Source: Methylobacterium mesophilicum
GTDB lineage: Bacteria > Pseudomonadota > Alphaproteobacteria > Rhizobiales > Beijerinckiaceae
DNA length: 64,000 bases
NCBI RefSeq assembly: GCF_022179445.1
Contig: NZ_BPQU01000001.1
Location: forward strand, 382,984 to 446,983
Direction: 5' to 3'
The first letter of the stretch is position 1; each line of letters opens with the position of its first letter. Of this stretch, positions 1 to 9,259 are shown piece by piece. Made by a program: the position numbers and the translations under genes. The notes under the pieces were generated by a model. That model was not told the DNA's origin and did no database searches. It worked only from the letters and a program-made list of their open reading frames with translations.

Positions 1-55
1 CGCCGGGGCTGAGGAAAACCGGCGCGCCGCTATCCGGGACCACCGCGAGGGGGGC

Positions 56-83
56 AAAAGCCTCCCTGATAGGCTCAGGGGGC
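56..83 (-). terminator. Rho-independent terminator of the liv operon
   Basis: Read on the minus strand, a stem GCCCCCTGA / TCAGGGAGGC with one bulged A and a five-base loop is followed by TTTTG. It lies about 55 bases past the livF stop codon, so it is the natural end of the leftward liv transcript. The rest of bases 1-136 shows no gene. Confidence 0.65.
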
Positions 84-136
84 GGCCGCCATCGGAGACG
101 ATCGCGGCCGTTCCCGTTTTCAGGCCGCCGGCCGGC

Positions 137-859
137 TCAATGGCCGCCGCCGAGATAGGCCGCGCGTACCGCCGGGTCGCTCTTGAGCTGCGCGGCCGGC
201 CCCTGGAATCGGATGCGTCCGTTCTCAAGAACGTAGGCGTGGTCGGCCACCCCGAGCGCCGCCATGGCGAACTGCTCGACCAGCAGCATCGTCACGCGCT
301 CCTCCTTGAGCTGGCGGATGATGCGGAACACCTCCTCCACCAGCTTGGGCGCCAACCCCATGGACGGCTCGTCCAGCAGAAGGATCTCCGGGCGCAGCAT
401 CAGGGCGCGGCCCATGGCCAGCATCTGCTGCTCGCCGCCAGAAAGGGTGCCGGCGAGCTGGGTGCGTCGCTCCTTGAGGCGTGGGAACAGGCTGAAGGCG
501 CGCTCGCGGTCGGCCGCGACATCGCCCTTCGGCCGGGACCCGGTCAGGCGCGGAAAGGCGCCGAGCGTCAGGTTGTCCTCCACCGACAGGGTCGGGAACA
601 CCCGGCGGCCCTCCGGCGAATGCGCCAGACCCTCGCGGGCGACATCGTGGCTGTCGAGGCCGCCGATCTCGCGGCCGTTGAGGCGGATCGTGCCGGCGCG
701 CGGGCGGATCATCCCTGAGAGCGCCCGCATGGTCGTGGTCTTGCCGGCGCCGTTGGAGCCGATCAACGTGACCACCTGGCCCTTCGGCACCTGGAACGTG
801 AGTCCGTGCAGGACCTCGATCTGGCCGTAGCCGGCGTGAAGGTCGGCGACCTCAAGCAT
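137..859 (-). CDS. livF: Branched-chain amino acid ABC transporter ATPase LivF
   Basis: One of the two nucleotide-binding domains of the high-affinity branched-chain amino acid (HAAT family) importer, working on the cytoplasmic face of the inner membrane. At 240 aa it has the usual LivF length. Walker A GSNGAGKT lies at residues 34-41, the LSGGEQQ signature at 139-145 and the Walker B LLLDEP around 160-165, so it looks fully active. It overlaps the end of livMG by 8 bases and is the last gene of the livK-livH-livMG-livF operon. Substrate could be leucine-type amino acids, or amides/urea in related systems; the binding protein type favours amino acids. Confidence 0.93.
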   Translation of the reverse strand: MLEVADLHAGYGQIEVLHGLTFQVPKGQVVTLIGSNGAGKTTTMRALSGMIRPRAGTIRLNGREIGGLDSHDVAREGLAHSPEGRRVFPTLSVEDNLTLGAFPRLTGSRPKGDVAADRERAFSLFPRLKERRTQLAGTLSGGEQQMLAMGRALMLRPEILLLDEPSMGLAPKLVEEVFRIIRQLKEERVTMLLVEQFAMAALGVADHAYVLENGRIRFQGPAAQLKSDPAVRAAYLGGGH

Positions 860-2906
860 GGGCGTGCTCCGGGCTGCTGCCGCCCATGTCGTCAGGGGCG
901 CCGAGATAGGCCTCGATCACCTTGGGATCCTGCTGCACCTCGCGGGCGCCGCCCTCGGCGATCTTGTGGCCGAAATCCAGGACGCTGACCCGGTCGCACA
1001 GGCCCATGACCACGTCCATGTGGTGCTCGATCAGGATCACCGTGATGCCGGCGTCGCGGATCTTGCGGATGATCGCCACGAGGTCGGCGATGTCGGGCGC
1101 GGTGAGGCCGGCGGCCGGCTCGTCGAGCAGCAGGAGCACGGGATCGAGGGCGAGCGCCCGGCCGATCTCCAGCAGGCGCTGCTTGCCGTAGGGCAGGTTG
1201 CGCGCCTCCTCCTGGGCGAGGGCGCCGAGCCCCATGAAGTCCAGGATCGACATGGCGCGGGCCCGGGCCTCGCGCTCCTCGCGCCGGCGGCGGGGCGTGC
1301 CGAGGATCGCGTCGAAGATCGTGCCCCGGAAGGTGTGGTGCAGGCCAACCAGCACGTTCTCCAGCGCGGTCATCTCGTGGAACAGCTGCACGTTCTGGAA
1401 GGTGCGAGCCACCCCCGACAGGGCGATCTCGGAGGGCGTGCGCCCGTCGAGGCGCCGGCCGCCGGCCACCGCCAGCGTCACCGACCCGGCCGTGGGTTTG
1501 TAGATGCCGGTGAGCACGTTCATCATCGTGCTCTTGCCCGAGCCGTTCGGCCCGATCAGGCCGTGGATCGTGCCCGGCTTCACGGTCAGGTCGATCCCGG
1601 CGAGCGCCTTCAGGCCGCCGAACTGCATCAGCACCTGCTCGACCTTCAGCAGCGCGTCCCCGCCGGCATCGCCGCGCTGGGCGATCAGCGCGGCACCGCC
1701 GGCGGCGAGGTCGCGGCCCTCCGCCGTATGGGCCGGCCGCAGCGCCGGGATCTTCTGGCGCAGGAAGCCGACGATGCCGTCCGGCAGGTAGTAGACCACG
1801 AACAGGATCATCAGGCCGAAGACCGTCAGGCGGAAATCGGTGACCGATTGCAGCGCCAGGGTCGCCGGCAGGAACAGCACGCACAGCACCACCGGCACCA
1901 GGATCGCGTAGCGGTTCGGCTGCTTGCGGAGGAAGGCGAGGGCGCCGACGATCACGGCCGCGGCCGCGATGAGGCCCGCCATGATCCGGACGAGCTCGAT
2001 ATCGGCCAGGATGTTGGGCATCATCACGATGATCGCGGAGCCGATCAGCGGCCCGGAGCGCGACTTGCGCCCGCCCATGGTGACCGCGAGCAGGAACAGC
2101 ACCGTCAGCTCGAACCCGTAGGAGTTCGGCGCCACGTAGCGCTCGGACCAGGCGAACAACGCGCCGGCCAAGCCGGCCAGCGCCGCCGAGACCACGAAGG
2201 CGTAGACCTTATAGCGATAGACGCTGACGCCCATGCAGTCGCAGGCGATCGGCGAGTCGCGCAGCGCCTCGAAGGCCCGGCCGAAGGGCGAGCGCACCAC
2301 CCGGTTCACCACCAGGATGGTGAGCAGCAGCGCCGCGCAGACGAGATAGTAGAATTCGAGCTTCCGGCCGGCCGCCCCCCAGGGTGCCTGCATGCCGATC
2401 AGCGAGAAATCGAGCACCCGGGCCGGCGGCAGGGTGATGCCGAGCGGACCGTTGGTGATCGGCGTCAGCTCGTTGATGAAGATCTGGATGATCGTGCCGA
2501 AGGCCAGCGTGACCATCGCCAGATACGGCCCGGTCACCCGCAGGGCCGGGACCGCCAGCAGGACCCCGAAGGCCGCCGTCACGCCGACGCCCGCGACCAG
2601 CCCGAGCCAGATGCCGATCTTGAAGTGCAGGAACAGCGTCGCGGCCGCGTAGGCCCCGATGCCGAACAGGCCGGCATGGCCGAGCGAGACCTGGCCGGTA
2701 TAGCCGACCACGATATCGAGGCCGAGGATCAGGATCGCGTAGATCGCGATCACGGTCAGCAGGTGGATGTAATAGGTGCTCGTGACCACCAGGGGGAACG
2801 TCACGAGGGCGACGACCAGCAGCACGGCGCCGACGAGGCCGAGACCGCGGGCGTTCGGGGCCGGCGCGTGATCGGCGGCGGCGGGCGCGAGGGCGGATTG
2901 CGCCAT
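852..2906 (-). CDS. livM: Fused branched-chain amino acid permease/ATPase LivM-LivG
   Basis: A 684-aa fusion of two subunits that are separate in E. coli. Residues about 25-390 are a LivM-type permease with many hydrophobic segments. A linker near 390-430 leads to a LivG-type ATPase with Walker A GPNGSGKST at 452-460, a degenerate signature LPYGKQR near 571-577 and Walker B LLLLDEP near 591-597. Start chosen at the ATG at 2906, just after livH: the open frame extends further upstream to 3506, but that part is antisense-type reading inside livH. The fusion ties one permease half to one ATPase half at 1:1. It acts with LivH, LivF and LivK. LivM-LivG fusions are known in other alphaproteobacteria, so this is unusual but not unique. 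Confidence 0.92.
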   Translation of the reverse strand: MAQSALAPAAADHAPAPNARGLGLVGAVLLVVALVTFPLVVTSTYYIHLLTVIAIYAILILGLDIVVGYTGQVSLGHAGLFGIGAYAAATLFLHFKIGIWLGLVAGVGVTAAFGVLLAVPALRVTGPYLAMVTLAFGTIIQIFINELTPITNGPLGITLPPARVLDFSLIGMQAPWGAAGRKLEFYYLVCAALLLTILVVNRVVRSPFGRAFEALRDSPIACDCMGVSVYRYKVYAFVVSAALAGLAGALFAWSERYVAPNSYGFELTVLFLLAVTMGGRKSRSGPLIGSAIIVMMPNILADIELVRIMAGLIAAAAVIVGALAFLRKQPNRYAILVPVVLCVLFLPATLALQSVTDFRLTVFGLMILFVVYYLPDGIVGFLRQKIPALRPAHTAEGRDLAAGGAALIAQRGDAGGDALLKVEQVLMQFGGLKALAGIDLTVKPGTIHGLIGPNGSGKSTMMNVLTGIYKPTAGSVTLAVAGGRRLDGRTPSEIALSGVARTFQNVQLFHEMTALENVLVGLHHTFRGTIFDAILGTPRRRREEREARARAMSILDFMGLGALAQEEARNLPYGKQRLLEIGRALALDPVLLLLDEPAAGLTAPDIADLVAIIRKIRDAGITVILIEHHMDVVMGLCDRVSVLDFGHKIAEGGAREVQQDPKVIEAYLGAPDDMGGSSPEHAHA

Positions 2907-2911
2907 GGATG

Positions 2912-3784
2912 TCAGACCTTCTTGATCACGGCCTTGCCGAACAGGCCGACCGGGCGGATCGAGAGCACAACGAGGAGGAGGATCAGGCCCGGCACGTCCT
3001 TGTAGCCGGTCGAGATGTAGAAGCCGGTCAGCGTTTCCGCGACGCCGAGGATCAGGCCGCCGACGATCACGCCGAGGCCGGATTCCAGACCGCCGATGAT
3101 CGCCACCGCGAACGCCTTCAGGGCCAGCACCGCGCCCATGGTGGCCCCGGTGAGCGTCACCGGAGCCACGAGCACGCCCGCGAAGGCCGCCGTCATGGCG
3201 CTGATCGAGTAGGAGAGGGTGATGATCCGCTTGGTGTTGATGCCCATCAGGCCGGCGGCGTCGATGTCGTTGGAGGTGGCCACGACCGCCTTCCCCCAGA
3301 TCGACTTGCGATTGAAGATCTCGACGCAGAGCATCATCAGCAGCGCGCCGGCGACGATCAGCATCTCCATCGGCAGGACGCGGACGCCGCCGACCTCCAC
3401 CGCCGCGTCGGGCAGCGGGGAGGGGAACTTCAGGTCGTCCCGGCCCCAGATGTTCTCGGCGAGGTTCCGGAATATGATCCCGAGCGCGATGGTGGCCATG
3501 ATCCACCCGTACTCGGACTTGATCTTGATCGCCGGACGAACCGCGAGCCGCTCGACCACAGCCCCGAGGGCAAAGCCGAAGACCAGCACCAGCGGGATCA
3601 TCAGCCAGTAGCCCGTGAACGGCGCCAGCGTCAGCCCGAACAGGGCGCCGAGCGCCAGAGCCTCGCCCTGGCCGAAATTCAGGGTCTTCGAGGTGGCGAA
3701 GGTGAGCTGGTAGCCGAACGCGATGGCGGCGTAGATCATGCCGACCGCGACGCCCGAGGCGACGAGCTGAAGGAAGATGGTCAT
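2912..3784 (-). CDS. livH: Branched-chain amino acid ABC transporter permease LivH
   Basis: A 290-aa polytopic inner-membrane protein with hydrophobic segments along its length and the family motif region NFGQGEALALGA near residues 36-47, where LivH proteins carry the conserved N-F-(A/G)-Q-G-E. It forms the translocation pore with the LivM half of the downstream fusion protein. It ends five bases before the livMG start. A strong hairpin separates it from livK upstream, so it is probably transcribed less than the binding protein. Confidence 0.92.
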   Translation of the reverse strand: MTIFLQLVASGVAVGMIYAAIAFGYQLTFATSKTLNFGQGEALALGALFGLTLAPFTGYWLMIPLVLVFGFALGAVVERLAVRPAIKIKSEYGWIMATIALGIIFRNLAENIWGRDDLKFPSPLPDAAVEVGGVRVLPMEMLIVAGALLMMLCVEIFNRKSIWGKAVVATSNDIDAAGLMGINTKRIITLSYSISAMTAAFAGVLVAPVTLTGATMGAVLALKAFAVAIIGGLESGLGVIVGGLILGVAETLTGFYISTGYKDVPGLILLLVVLSIRPVGLFGKAVIKKV

Positions 3785-3827
3785 GGAAGGCCGTCTCAGG
3801 AACGGGCGGCGGGAGCGGTGACGGCAG

Positions 3828-3854
3828 CCTGCCCCGGGCGGCGCCCGGGGCAGG
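3828..3854 (-). terminator. Perfect 12-bp hairpin between livK and livH
   Basis: A 12-base perfect inverted repeat (CCTGCCCCGGGC and its complement) with a three-base GGC loop sits in the 84-base gap between livK and livH. There is no T-run, so it is either a partial terminator or an mRNA-stabilising 3' structure for livK. Either would make binding protein exceed permease, as is usual for ABC importers. Confidence 0.6.
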
Positions 3855-3868
3855 CGATCACGAGGCGA

Positions 3869-5086
3869 TCAGTTCGAGGACTTTTCCTTGACGCGGACCA
3901 CGCCGGCGTTCTTGGCGTCTTCCGGCTTGGCGTAGACGATCTTGCCGTCCTGGACTTTGCCGAACACGACCATGTTGCGCGAGATCGCGTTGTGGTCCTT
4001 GGCGGTGAACGGGTGATCGTAGGTGGTCACCACGCCCTCGACCTTGGTGTTCAGGCCTTCGAGGGCTTCGCGGATCTTCGGACCGTTGGTCGAGCCCGCC
4101 TGCTTGATCGCCGCGGCGATCAGGTAGACCGAATCGTAGCCCTGGGCGCCGGCCACCGGGGTCGGAATCTTGGTCACGCCGTAGGTCTTGTAGTAATCGT
4201 CGAGGAAGGACGCGCGCTTGGCCAGCGTCTTATCCTCGATGAAGGTCTGCGGCATGATCACGCCGTTGCCGTTGGTGCCGGCGATATCGATGAAGCTCTG
4301 CATCGAGGCCGGCCAGGACGCGATGATCGGCACCTTCCAGCCGAGTTTGGCCATGCCGTTGGCGACCTGGGCCAGCTCCGGGCCGATGCCGTAGGCCAGG
4401 ATCACGTCGGCGCCGGCCTGCTGCGACTTCAGCAGCTGGGCCGTCATGTCGACGTCCTTGATGTTGAACTTCTCGACCGCGACCGGCTTCACGCCCTTGG
4501 TCGCCAGGTACTTCTCGATGTCCTCGCGGCCGAGCTGACCGTAATTGGTCGAGTCCGCGAGGATCGCGATCTTCTTGTAGTTCTGCGCCAGCGCCTCATC
4601 GACCATCATGCCGGCCTGCAGCACGTCGTAGGCCGAGTTCCGGAAGACGTAGTTCACGTCGTAATCCGGCTCCTTGAACTGGTTGGTGATGACCGTGCCG
4701 GTGGCGACGTTGTTGAACACCGGGATCTCGGCTTCCTGGTAGAAGCGCTGGGCCGCAAGCGCCACGCCGGTGTTGATGAAGCCCACCGTGGCGACGACCT
4801 TCTCCTTGTTGATCAACTCCTGCGCGACCTGGGCGCCGACCTCGTTCTTGGCCTCGTCGTCGCGCTCGATCAGCTGAATCTGGCGGCCGAGGACGCCACC
4901 GTTCTTGTTGATCTCGGCGGCGGCGAGCTTGGCGCCGTCGCGCATCGAGACGCCCATCGAGGAGGAGCCACCCGTATAGGGACCGGTAAGCCCGATCTTG
5001 ATCGGGTCGGCAGCCTGGGCCGGCGCCAGCCCGAGCGCGGTGGCGCCGAGCAGGGCGGCCACTAGAGAGCGTTTCGTCAGGATCAT
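3869..5086 (-). CDS. livK: Branched-chain amino acid ABC transporter substrate-binding protein
   Basis: Periplasmic type I binding protein (Peripla_BP_6 / LivJ-LivK family) that delivers ligand to LivH-LivMG. Start placed at the ATG at 5086, preceded by a GGGAGAGGA ribosome site; this gives a 405-aa precursor with a typical signal peptide (MILTKRSLVAALLGATA) cleaved after an AQA box near residue 23. The frame is open to 5218 but the extra 44 residues are charged and would mask the signal peptide. The mature start DPIKIGLTGPYTGGSSSMG matches the family's first strand and ligand-binding loop. First gene of the operon. Confidence 0.92.
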   Translation of the reverse strand: MILTKRSLVAALLGATALGLAPAQAADPIKIGLTGPYTGGSSSMGVSMRDGAKLAAAEINKNGGVLGRQIQLIERDDEAKNEVGAQVAQELINKEKVVATVGFINTGVALAAQRFYQEAEIPVFNNVATGTVITNQFKEPDYDVNYVFRNSAYDVLQAGMMVDEALAQNYKKIAILADSTNYGQLGREDIEKYLATKGVKPVAVEKFNIKDVDMTAQLLKSQQAGADVILAYGIGPELAQVANGMAKLGWKVPIIASWPASMQSFIDIAGTNGNGVIMPQTFIEDKTLAKRASFLDDYYKTYGVTKIPTPVAGAQGYDSVYLIAAAIKQAGSTNGPKIREALEGLNTKVEGVVTTYDHPFTAKDHNAISRNMVVFGKVQDGKIVYAKPEDAKNAGVVRVKEKSSN

Positions 5087-5589
5087 CGTTTCCTCTCCCA
5101 AGCGCGTCCCGGGCCGCGTCCGCATCGGCGCATCCCGGTCTGGCGTGTCGATCGTGTTGGATTCGCTGCGCGCCTGCAGTCCACGGGCCGGGTAAGACCG
5201 CGTCTCAAGAGCGTTCAAGCGTCCGCTGGCTGCCCTTCAATGTGGCATACCGGATGCGGTTACTCACTCTTTCAGGAAAGAACTCGCTACCGTCAAGGTC
5301 TCGGTGACGGCGTTACGCGACGCCGGACGTTGTCTGTGGAAGAAACCTGGTCCTCAGCATTCATCCTCCGGTTCCTCCGTGTGGAAGGATCGGACCGGCT
5401 CGGATTAAGACCGGGCGCTCTACGTGTTTCCGGCGATCTTCGGCTCCGCGACTGCCCTATCCGCGAGTCTCCGAACCCCCAATCGGATGCAATACCCCCG
5501 AACCGGGACGCCGCCGCCGGGCCAGCGGCTGTCATGGCGCTGTGATGTTCCCCGGCCACGCCGCTGCCCGGTTCGGTCGGAGATTCGTC
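5087..5589. other. Divergent intergenic region livK / exported phosphatase
   Basis: About 500 bases with no credible gene. It must hold the promoters for the leftward liv operon and the rightward phosphatase gene. I see no convincing -35/-10 pair or strong inverted repeat. Confidence 0.5.
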
Positions 5590-7416
5590 ATGCGTCGCGT
5601 CATCGTTGCAGGCCTCGTGGGGTTGTGCGCCTCGGGGGGCGCCCAGGCCGAGATGCGGCCCCACAACGTCATCCTGTTCGTGGCCGACGGTTTGCGGGCC
5701 GGGATGGTGAACCCGCAGAACACCCCGGCCATGGACCGGCTGATGAAGACCGGCGTGCGCTTCACCAATTCGCACTCCCTGTTTCCGACCTTCACGATGC
5801 CGAACGCCACCGCGATGGCGACCGGCCACATGCTCGGCGATACCGGCCAGTTCGGGAACACGATCTACACCGCCTTCCCGGTGCCCGGCGCCGGCGACAG
5901 CCTGACCCCGTTCCTGGAGAGCGACCCCGTGCTTGGCGACGTCGACGAGCATTTCGCCGGCAATTACCTCAACGAGGAGACGATCCTGGAGGCCGCCCGC
6001 GCCAAAGGGTTCTCCACCGCCAGCATCGGCAAGCTCGGACCGTCCCTGGTCTTCGATCACACCGAGCGCTCCGGCCAGTCCAACATCCACATCGACGACA
6101 GCACCGGCCGGGCCGGCGGCATCCCGCTCGGCGACGCGGTCCGCGCCCGGCTCAAGGAGGTCAACCTGCCGGAACAGACTCCGACCCGCGGCGCCAACGG
6201 CCAGGCCGGCACCGCCGAGAAGCCCGGCACGCTGGCCGCCAATGTCGAGCAGCAGGCCTATTTCACCGCGGTCGCCACCAAGGCGGTGCTGCCGCTGTTC
6301 AAGGCCCGGCAGAAGCCGTTCGTGCTGGTATTCTGGTCGCGCGATCCCGACGGGACGCAGCACAACCAGGGAGACAGTCTCGGGCGGCTGGTGCCGGGCA
6401 TCAACGGGCCGACCAGCCTGGCCGCCATCCACAACGCCGACGACAACCTCGCCGCCCTCCAGGCCGCCCTGCGCGAGCAGGGACTGGCCGAGACGACCGA
6501 CCTCGTCCTGACCTCGGATCACGGCTTCTCAACGATCTCGAAGGAGAGCGCCTCGAGTTTCGCCGCCGGGCAATCCTACAAAGGCGTGCCGGCCCGGCAG
6601 CTGCCCCCGGGCTTCCTCGCCATCGACCTGGCGCACGACCTCGGCCTGACGCTGTTCGATCCTGACGCCAAGGGCGTCACGGTGGAGGCCGGGACCTTTC
6701 CGAGCCGCGCCAACGGCCTGATCGGCGCCGATCCGGCCAAGCCCGACGTGGTGGTGGCGGCCAATGGCGGCTCGGACCTCGTCTACGTTCCGAACGGCGA
6801 CACCGCGCTCGCCCGGAAGGTCGTCCAGGCGCTGTCCCGCCAGGATTACGTCAGCGGCCTGTTCGTCAGCGACGCGCTCGGCGCCATCCCCGGGACCCTG
6901 CCGCTCTCGGCCATCGCCCTCGACGGCTCGGCCCTGACCCCGATGCCCGCGATCGTGGTGAACTTCCGCAGCTTCTCCACTGGCTGCGCCGATCCCACCA
7001 CCTGCGGCGTCGAGGTGTCGGACACCACGCTTCAGCAGGGCCAGGGCATGCACGGAAGCTTCGCGCGCTCCGACACCCGCAACGTCATGGGCGCGGTCGG
7101 CCCGAGCTTCCGCGGCGGCGTGGAGAGCGACATCCCGGCGAGCAATGCCGACCTCGGCAAAACCATCGCGCGGATCCTGGATCTCGACATCCCCGCCAAG
7201 GGCAAGCTCGTCGGCCGCGTGCTGACGGAGGCGATGGTGAACGGCGCGCGGCCGGCGGCCCAGACGCATATCCGCCGCTCGGATCCGGACGCCGCCGGCA
7301 TCGTGACGGTGCTGAACTACCAGACGGTCGGCGAGACCCGGTATTTCGACGCGGCCGGACATCCGGGCCGGACGCTGGGCCTGGTCGAGGAAGAGCATGC
7401 CGCCGGGGGGCACTGA
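5590..7416 (+). CDS. Exported alkaline phosphatase / nucleotide pyrophosphatase family protein
   Basis: Predicted secreted phosphoesterase of the alkaline phosphatase superfamily (type I phosphodiesterase/pyrophosphatase-like), 608 aa. The start at 5590 follows a GGAG site and gives a signal peptide ending ASGGAQA at residue 20. Metal-site and nucleophile motifs are visible: VADGL with Asp33, FPTFTMPN with the likely nucleophile Thr69, and TSDHG with Asp310-His311. The frame is open for 16 codons upstream, but that would bury the signal peptide. Substrate cannot be told from sequence; phosphodiesters or phosphonates are possible. It stands alone, followed by a hairpin shared with gapR. Confidence 0.8.
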   Translation: MRRVIVAGLVGLCASGGAQAEMRPHNVILFVADGLRAGMVNPQNTPAMDRLMKTGVRFTNSHSLFPTFTMPNATAMATGHMLGDTGQFGNTIYTAFPVPGAGDSLTPFLESDPVLGDVDEHFAGNYLNEETILEAARAKGFSTASIGKLGPSLVFDHTERSGQSNIHIDDSTGRAGGIPLGDAVRARLKEVNLPEQTPTRGANGQAGTAEKPGTLAANVEQQAYFTAVATKAVLPLFKARQKPFVLVFWSRDPDGTQHNQGDSLGRLVPGINGPTSLAAIHNADDNLAALQAALREQGLAETTDLVLTSDHGFSTISKESASSFAAGQSYKGVPARQLPPGFLAIDLAHDLGLTLFDPDAKGVTVEAGTFPSRANGLIGADPAKPDVVVAANGGSDLVYVPNGDTALARKVVQALSRQDYVSGLFVSDALGAIPGTLPLSAIALDGSALTPMPAIVVNFRSFSTGCADPTTCGVEVSDTTLQQGQGMHGSFARSDTRNVMGAVGPSFRGGVESDIPASNADLGKTIARILDLDIPAKGKLVGRVLTEAMVNGARPAAQTHIRRSDPDAAGIVTVLNYQTVGETRYFDAAGHPGRTLGLVEEEHAAGGH

Positions 7417-7446
7417 CCTCCGCCCGAAGCTCCCACCCACTAAGCG

Positions 7447-7476
7447 AAGGGCCGCACCCGGTGGGGTACGGCCCTG
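7447..7476. terminator. Hairpin terminator between convergent phosphatase and gapR
   Basis: The stem AGGGCCG (7448-7454) pairs with CGGCCCT (7469-7475), with further CCC/GGG pairing inside the loop, and AA/TT on the flanks. It lies between two convergent genes and can serve both. Confidence 0.6.
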
Positions 7477-7533
7477 TTCGATTCCGATCTCGCTCCGGCC
7501 GCCGAACCTGGTGCCGGCTCCGCAGCGGAAGTC

Positions 7534-7830
7534 CTACGCCATGCCCAGCGCCTGCATGTAGAGTTCGAGGATCGCCTCCTGCTCCTGGCGCTCGCTATGA
7601 TCCTGCTTGCGGATCCGGATGATCGTGCGCACCGCCTTCGCGTCGAAGCCCCGGCCCTTCAATTCGGCGAACACCTCCTTGATGTCGCCCATGATGCCGG
7701 CCTTCTCTTCCTCCAGGCGCTCCAGGCGCTCGATGAACTGCTTCAGCTCGTCGGCGGCCACGCCCTCGGACGACGAGACGTCGCCGCCGGGCCGTTGGGC
7801 TGTTGCGGTGGGCATCGAATGGGCGTTCAT
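7534..7830 (-). CDS. gapR: GapR family DNA-binding protein (DUF2312)
   Basis: 98-aa homologue of GapR, the alphaproteobacterial nucleoid protein that binds AT-rich, overtwisted DNA ahead of replication forks and RNA polymerase. The conserved DUF2312 core is residues 26-98: [19 protein letters not shown], then the long second helix [14 protein letters not shown] and the basic [12 protein letters not shown] segment. An N-terminal tail of about 25 residues is low complexity and variable. Single gene, with the terminator hairpin at 7447-7476 downstream. Confidence 0.88.
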   Translation of the reverse strand: MNAHSMPTATAQRPGGDVSSSEGVAADELKQFIERLERLEEEKAGIMGDIKEVFAELKGRGFDAKAVRTIIRIRKQDHSERQEQEAILELYMQALGMA

Positions 7831-7931
7831 GGGGCTCTCCGGGATGCGCGGCGCGGTTGCGCCCTGGACCGGTGGTTAACGGGCCGAACTTACCGGAAGC
7901 TTAGCCGATTCTCGCCGCCCCTCTCGCCCGG

Positions 7932-8240
7932 TCAGTGATCCTTGGCCTGCGAAGCCGAAAAACCCGCCTGCTGCTCGGGGCTCGCCTCGGTCTGGTGCTT
8001 CGCCTTCCAGTCGGCGTAGGGCATTCCATAGACGGCCTCGCGGCTCTCGTCCTTGGTGAGCGGCACACCTCTCTCGTCGGCGGCATCCTTGAGCCAGTTC
8101 GACAGGCAGTTCCGGCAGAAGCCCGCCAGGTTCATCAGGTCGATGTTCTGCACGTCTGTGCGGTTGCGCAGGTGCGACACGAGCCGGCGGAACACTGCGG
8201 CTTCGAGTTCGGTCTGGGTCTGCGGGTCGATCTCAGGCAT
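7932..8240 (-). CDS. DUF1244 family protein
   Basis: 102-aa cytoplasmic protein of the DUF1244 family, widespread and usually single copy in alphaproteobacteria; function unknown. The family core VFRRLVSHLRNRTDVQNIDL and the Cys pair in AGFCRNCLSNW (around residues 42-45) are present, followed by EAVYGMPYADWK. The C-terminal 20 residues (EASPEQQAGFSASQAKDH) are a species-specific tail. It lies 60 bases beyond the end of the amidohydrolase-like gene on the same strand and could share its transcript. Confidence 0.85.
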   Translation of the reverse strand: MPEIDPQTQTELEAAVFRRLVSHLRNRTDVQNIDLMNLAGFCRNCLSNWLKDAADERGVPLTKDESREAVYGMPYADWKAKHQTEASPEQQAGFSASQAKDH

Positions 8241-8300
8241 CGTGGAAACGCTTTCGGCTGAGGGTTGTCGGCACGCATCTCGGGATCGGCCGCGTCCCGA

Positions 8301-9065
8301 TCAAGCCGCGATGAGCGGCCGCAGGATGCGGGCGAAGCGCTCGGCCCATTCCTCCTGCCCGGCCTCGCCCGCGATGAGGTCCTGGCGGATCTCCACCAGC
8401 GCGTTGGCCAAGCCGCGGGCGGTGGCGTGGCGGTCGATCGTATCGCCCGGCAGGCCGCCGCCATAGGGCTGGTTGTCGCCCACCGTAAGCCCGGCCGGAT
8501 CGGCCGCGAGCGCTTCGATCAGCGGCCGGGCGAGGCGCTCGTCCCGGTCGTACAGGATGCCGACCTGCCAGGGCCGCGCGATGCCGCGCCAGTAGGGCGT
8601 GAAGCTGTGCATGGTCAGGATCGCCGGCGGACGCCCGGCCGCCTGGGCCGCCGCGATCGCCGCGTCGATGGCGGCATCGAACGGCGCGTAGAAGCGCGCG
8701 ATCCGGGCCTGCTTGCCGGCCTCGTCGATGCGGGCATTGCCCGGCACCACGGCGCCATCGGACAGGCGCATCACCAGGGTCGGGTCGGCCCGGCCGCGGT
8801 TCGGGTCGATGATCAGGCGCGAGAAGTTCGTCAGGACCGCCGGCACGTTCAACCGGGCCGCGAGCCCGCGCGTCACCGCCGCGGCGCCGATATCGTACGC
8901 GATGTGGCGCGCGAACTCGGGTTCCGGCACGCCGAGCTCGATGTCCGGGGGCACGAAGTTCGACGCATGATCGCACGCGATGATGAGCCCGCAGGCGGGA
9001 TCGCCGGGGAGGATTTCGCACGGATGCGGGGCGTGGGCGCGCGATTCAGTCTCCGGACGGGTCAC
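8301..9065 (-). CDS. N-formylglutamate amidohydrolase family protein
   Basis: Zinc-dependent amidohydrolase of the HutG-like N-formylglutamate deformylase superfamily, about 254 aa. Typical motifs are CDHASN (metal ligand His), the RLIIDPNRG segment, MHSFTP and the conserved VGDNQPY stretch. No hut genes are nearby, so the true substrate may be another N-formyl or N-acyl amino acid. I placed the start at the GTG at 9065 because a CGGAG site precedes it; another GTG at 9098 would add 11 residues. Confidence 0.8.
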   Translation of the reverse strand: MTRPETESRAHAPHPCEILPGDPACGLIIACDHASNFVPPDIELGVPEPEFARHIAYDIGAAAVTRGLAARLNVPAVLTNFSRLIIDPNRGRADPTLVMRLSDGAVVPGNARIDEAGKQARIARFYAPFDAAIDAAIAAAQAAGRPPAILTMHSFTPYWRGIARPWQVGILYDRDERLARPLIEALAADPAGLTVGDNQPYGGGLPGDTIDRHATARGLANALVEIRQDLIAGEAGQEEWAERFARILRPLIAA

Positions 9066-9259
9066 GGGGCTCCGAGGGTTGGATCTGTGGGACGGCACCG
9101 ATCGCGCTTGCCGTGGGGCGGCGGCTCGGGCAGATCACCTGACGAGGCCAGATGCCTACCAAACAACGTGCGCTCACGGCAAGAAACGGGCCCGCCGTCC
9201 ACCAATGAATGGGCGGGGATCGCACGCAAGAACATCCTGTGAGGAGCCCGTCCGACGCC

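Noticed and set aside
2909-5065. 718-codon plus-strand open frame opposite livH/livK
   Set aside because: Low-complexity Arg/His/Asp-rich translation typical of antisense frames; real liv genes lie on the minus strand.
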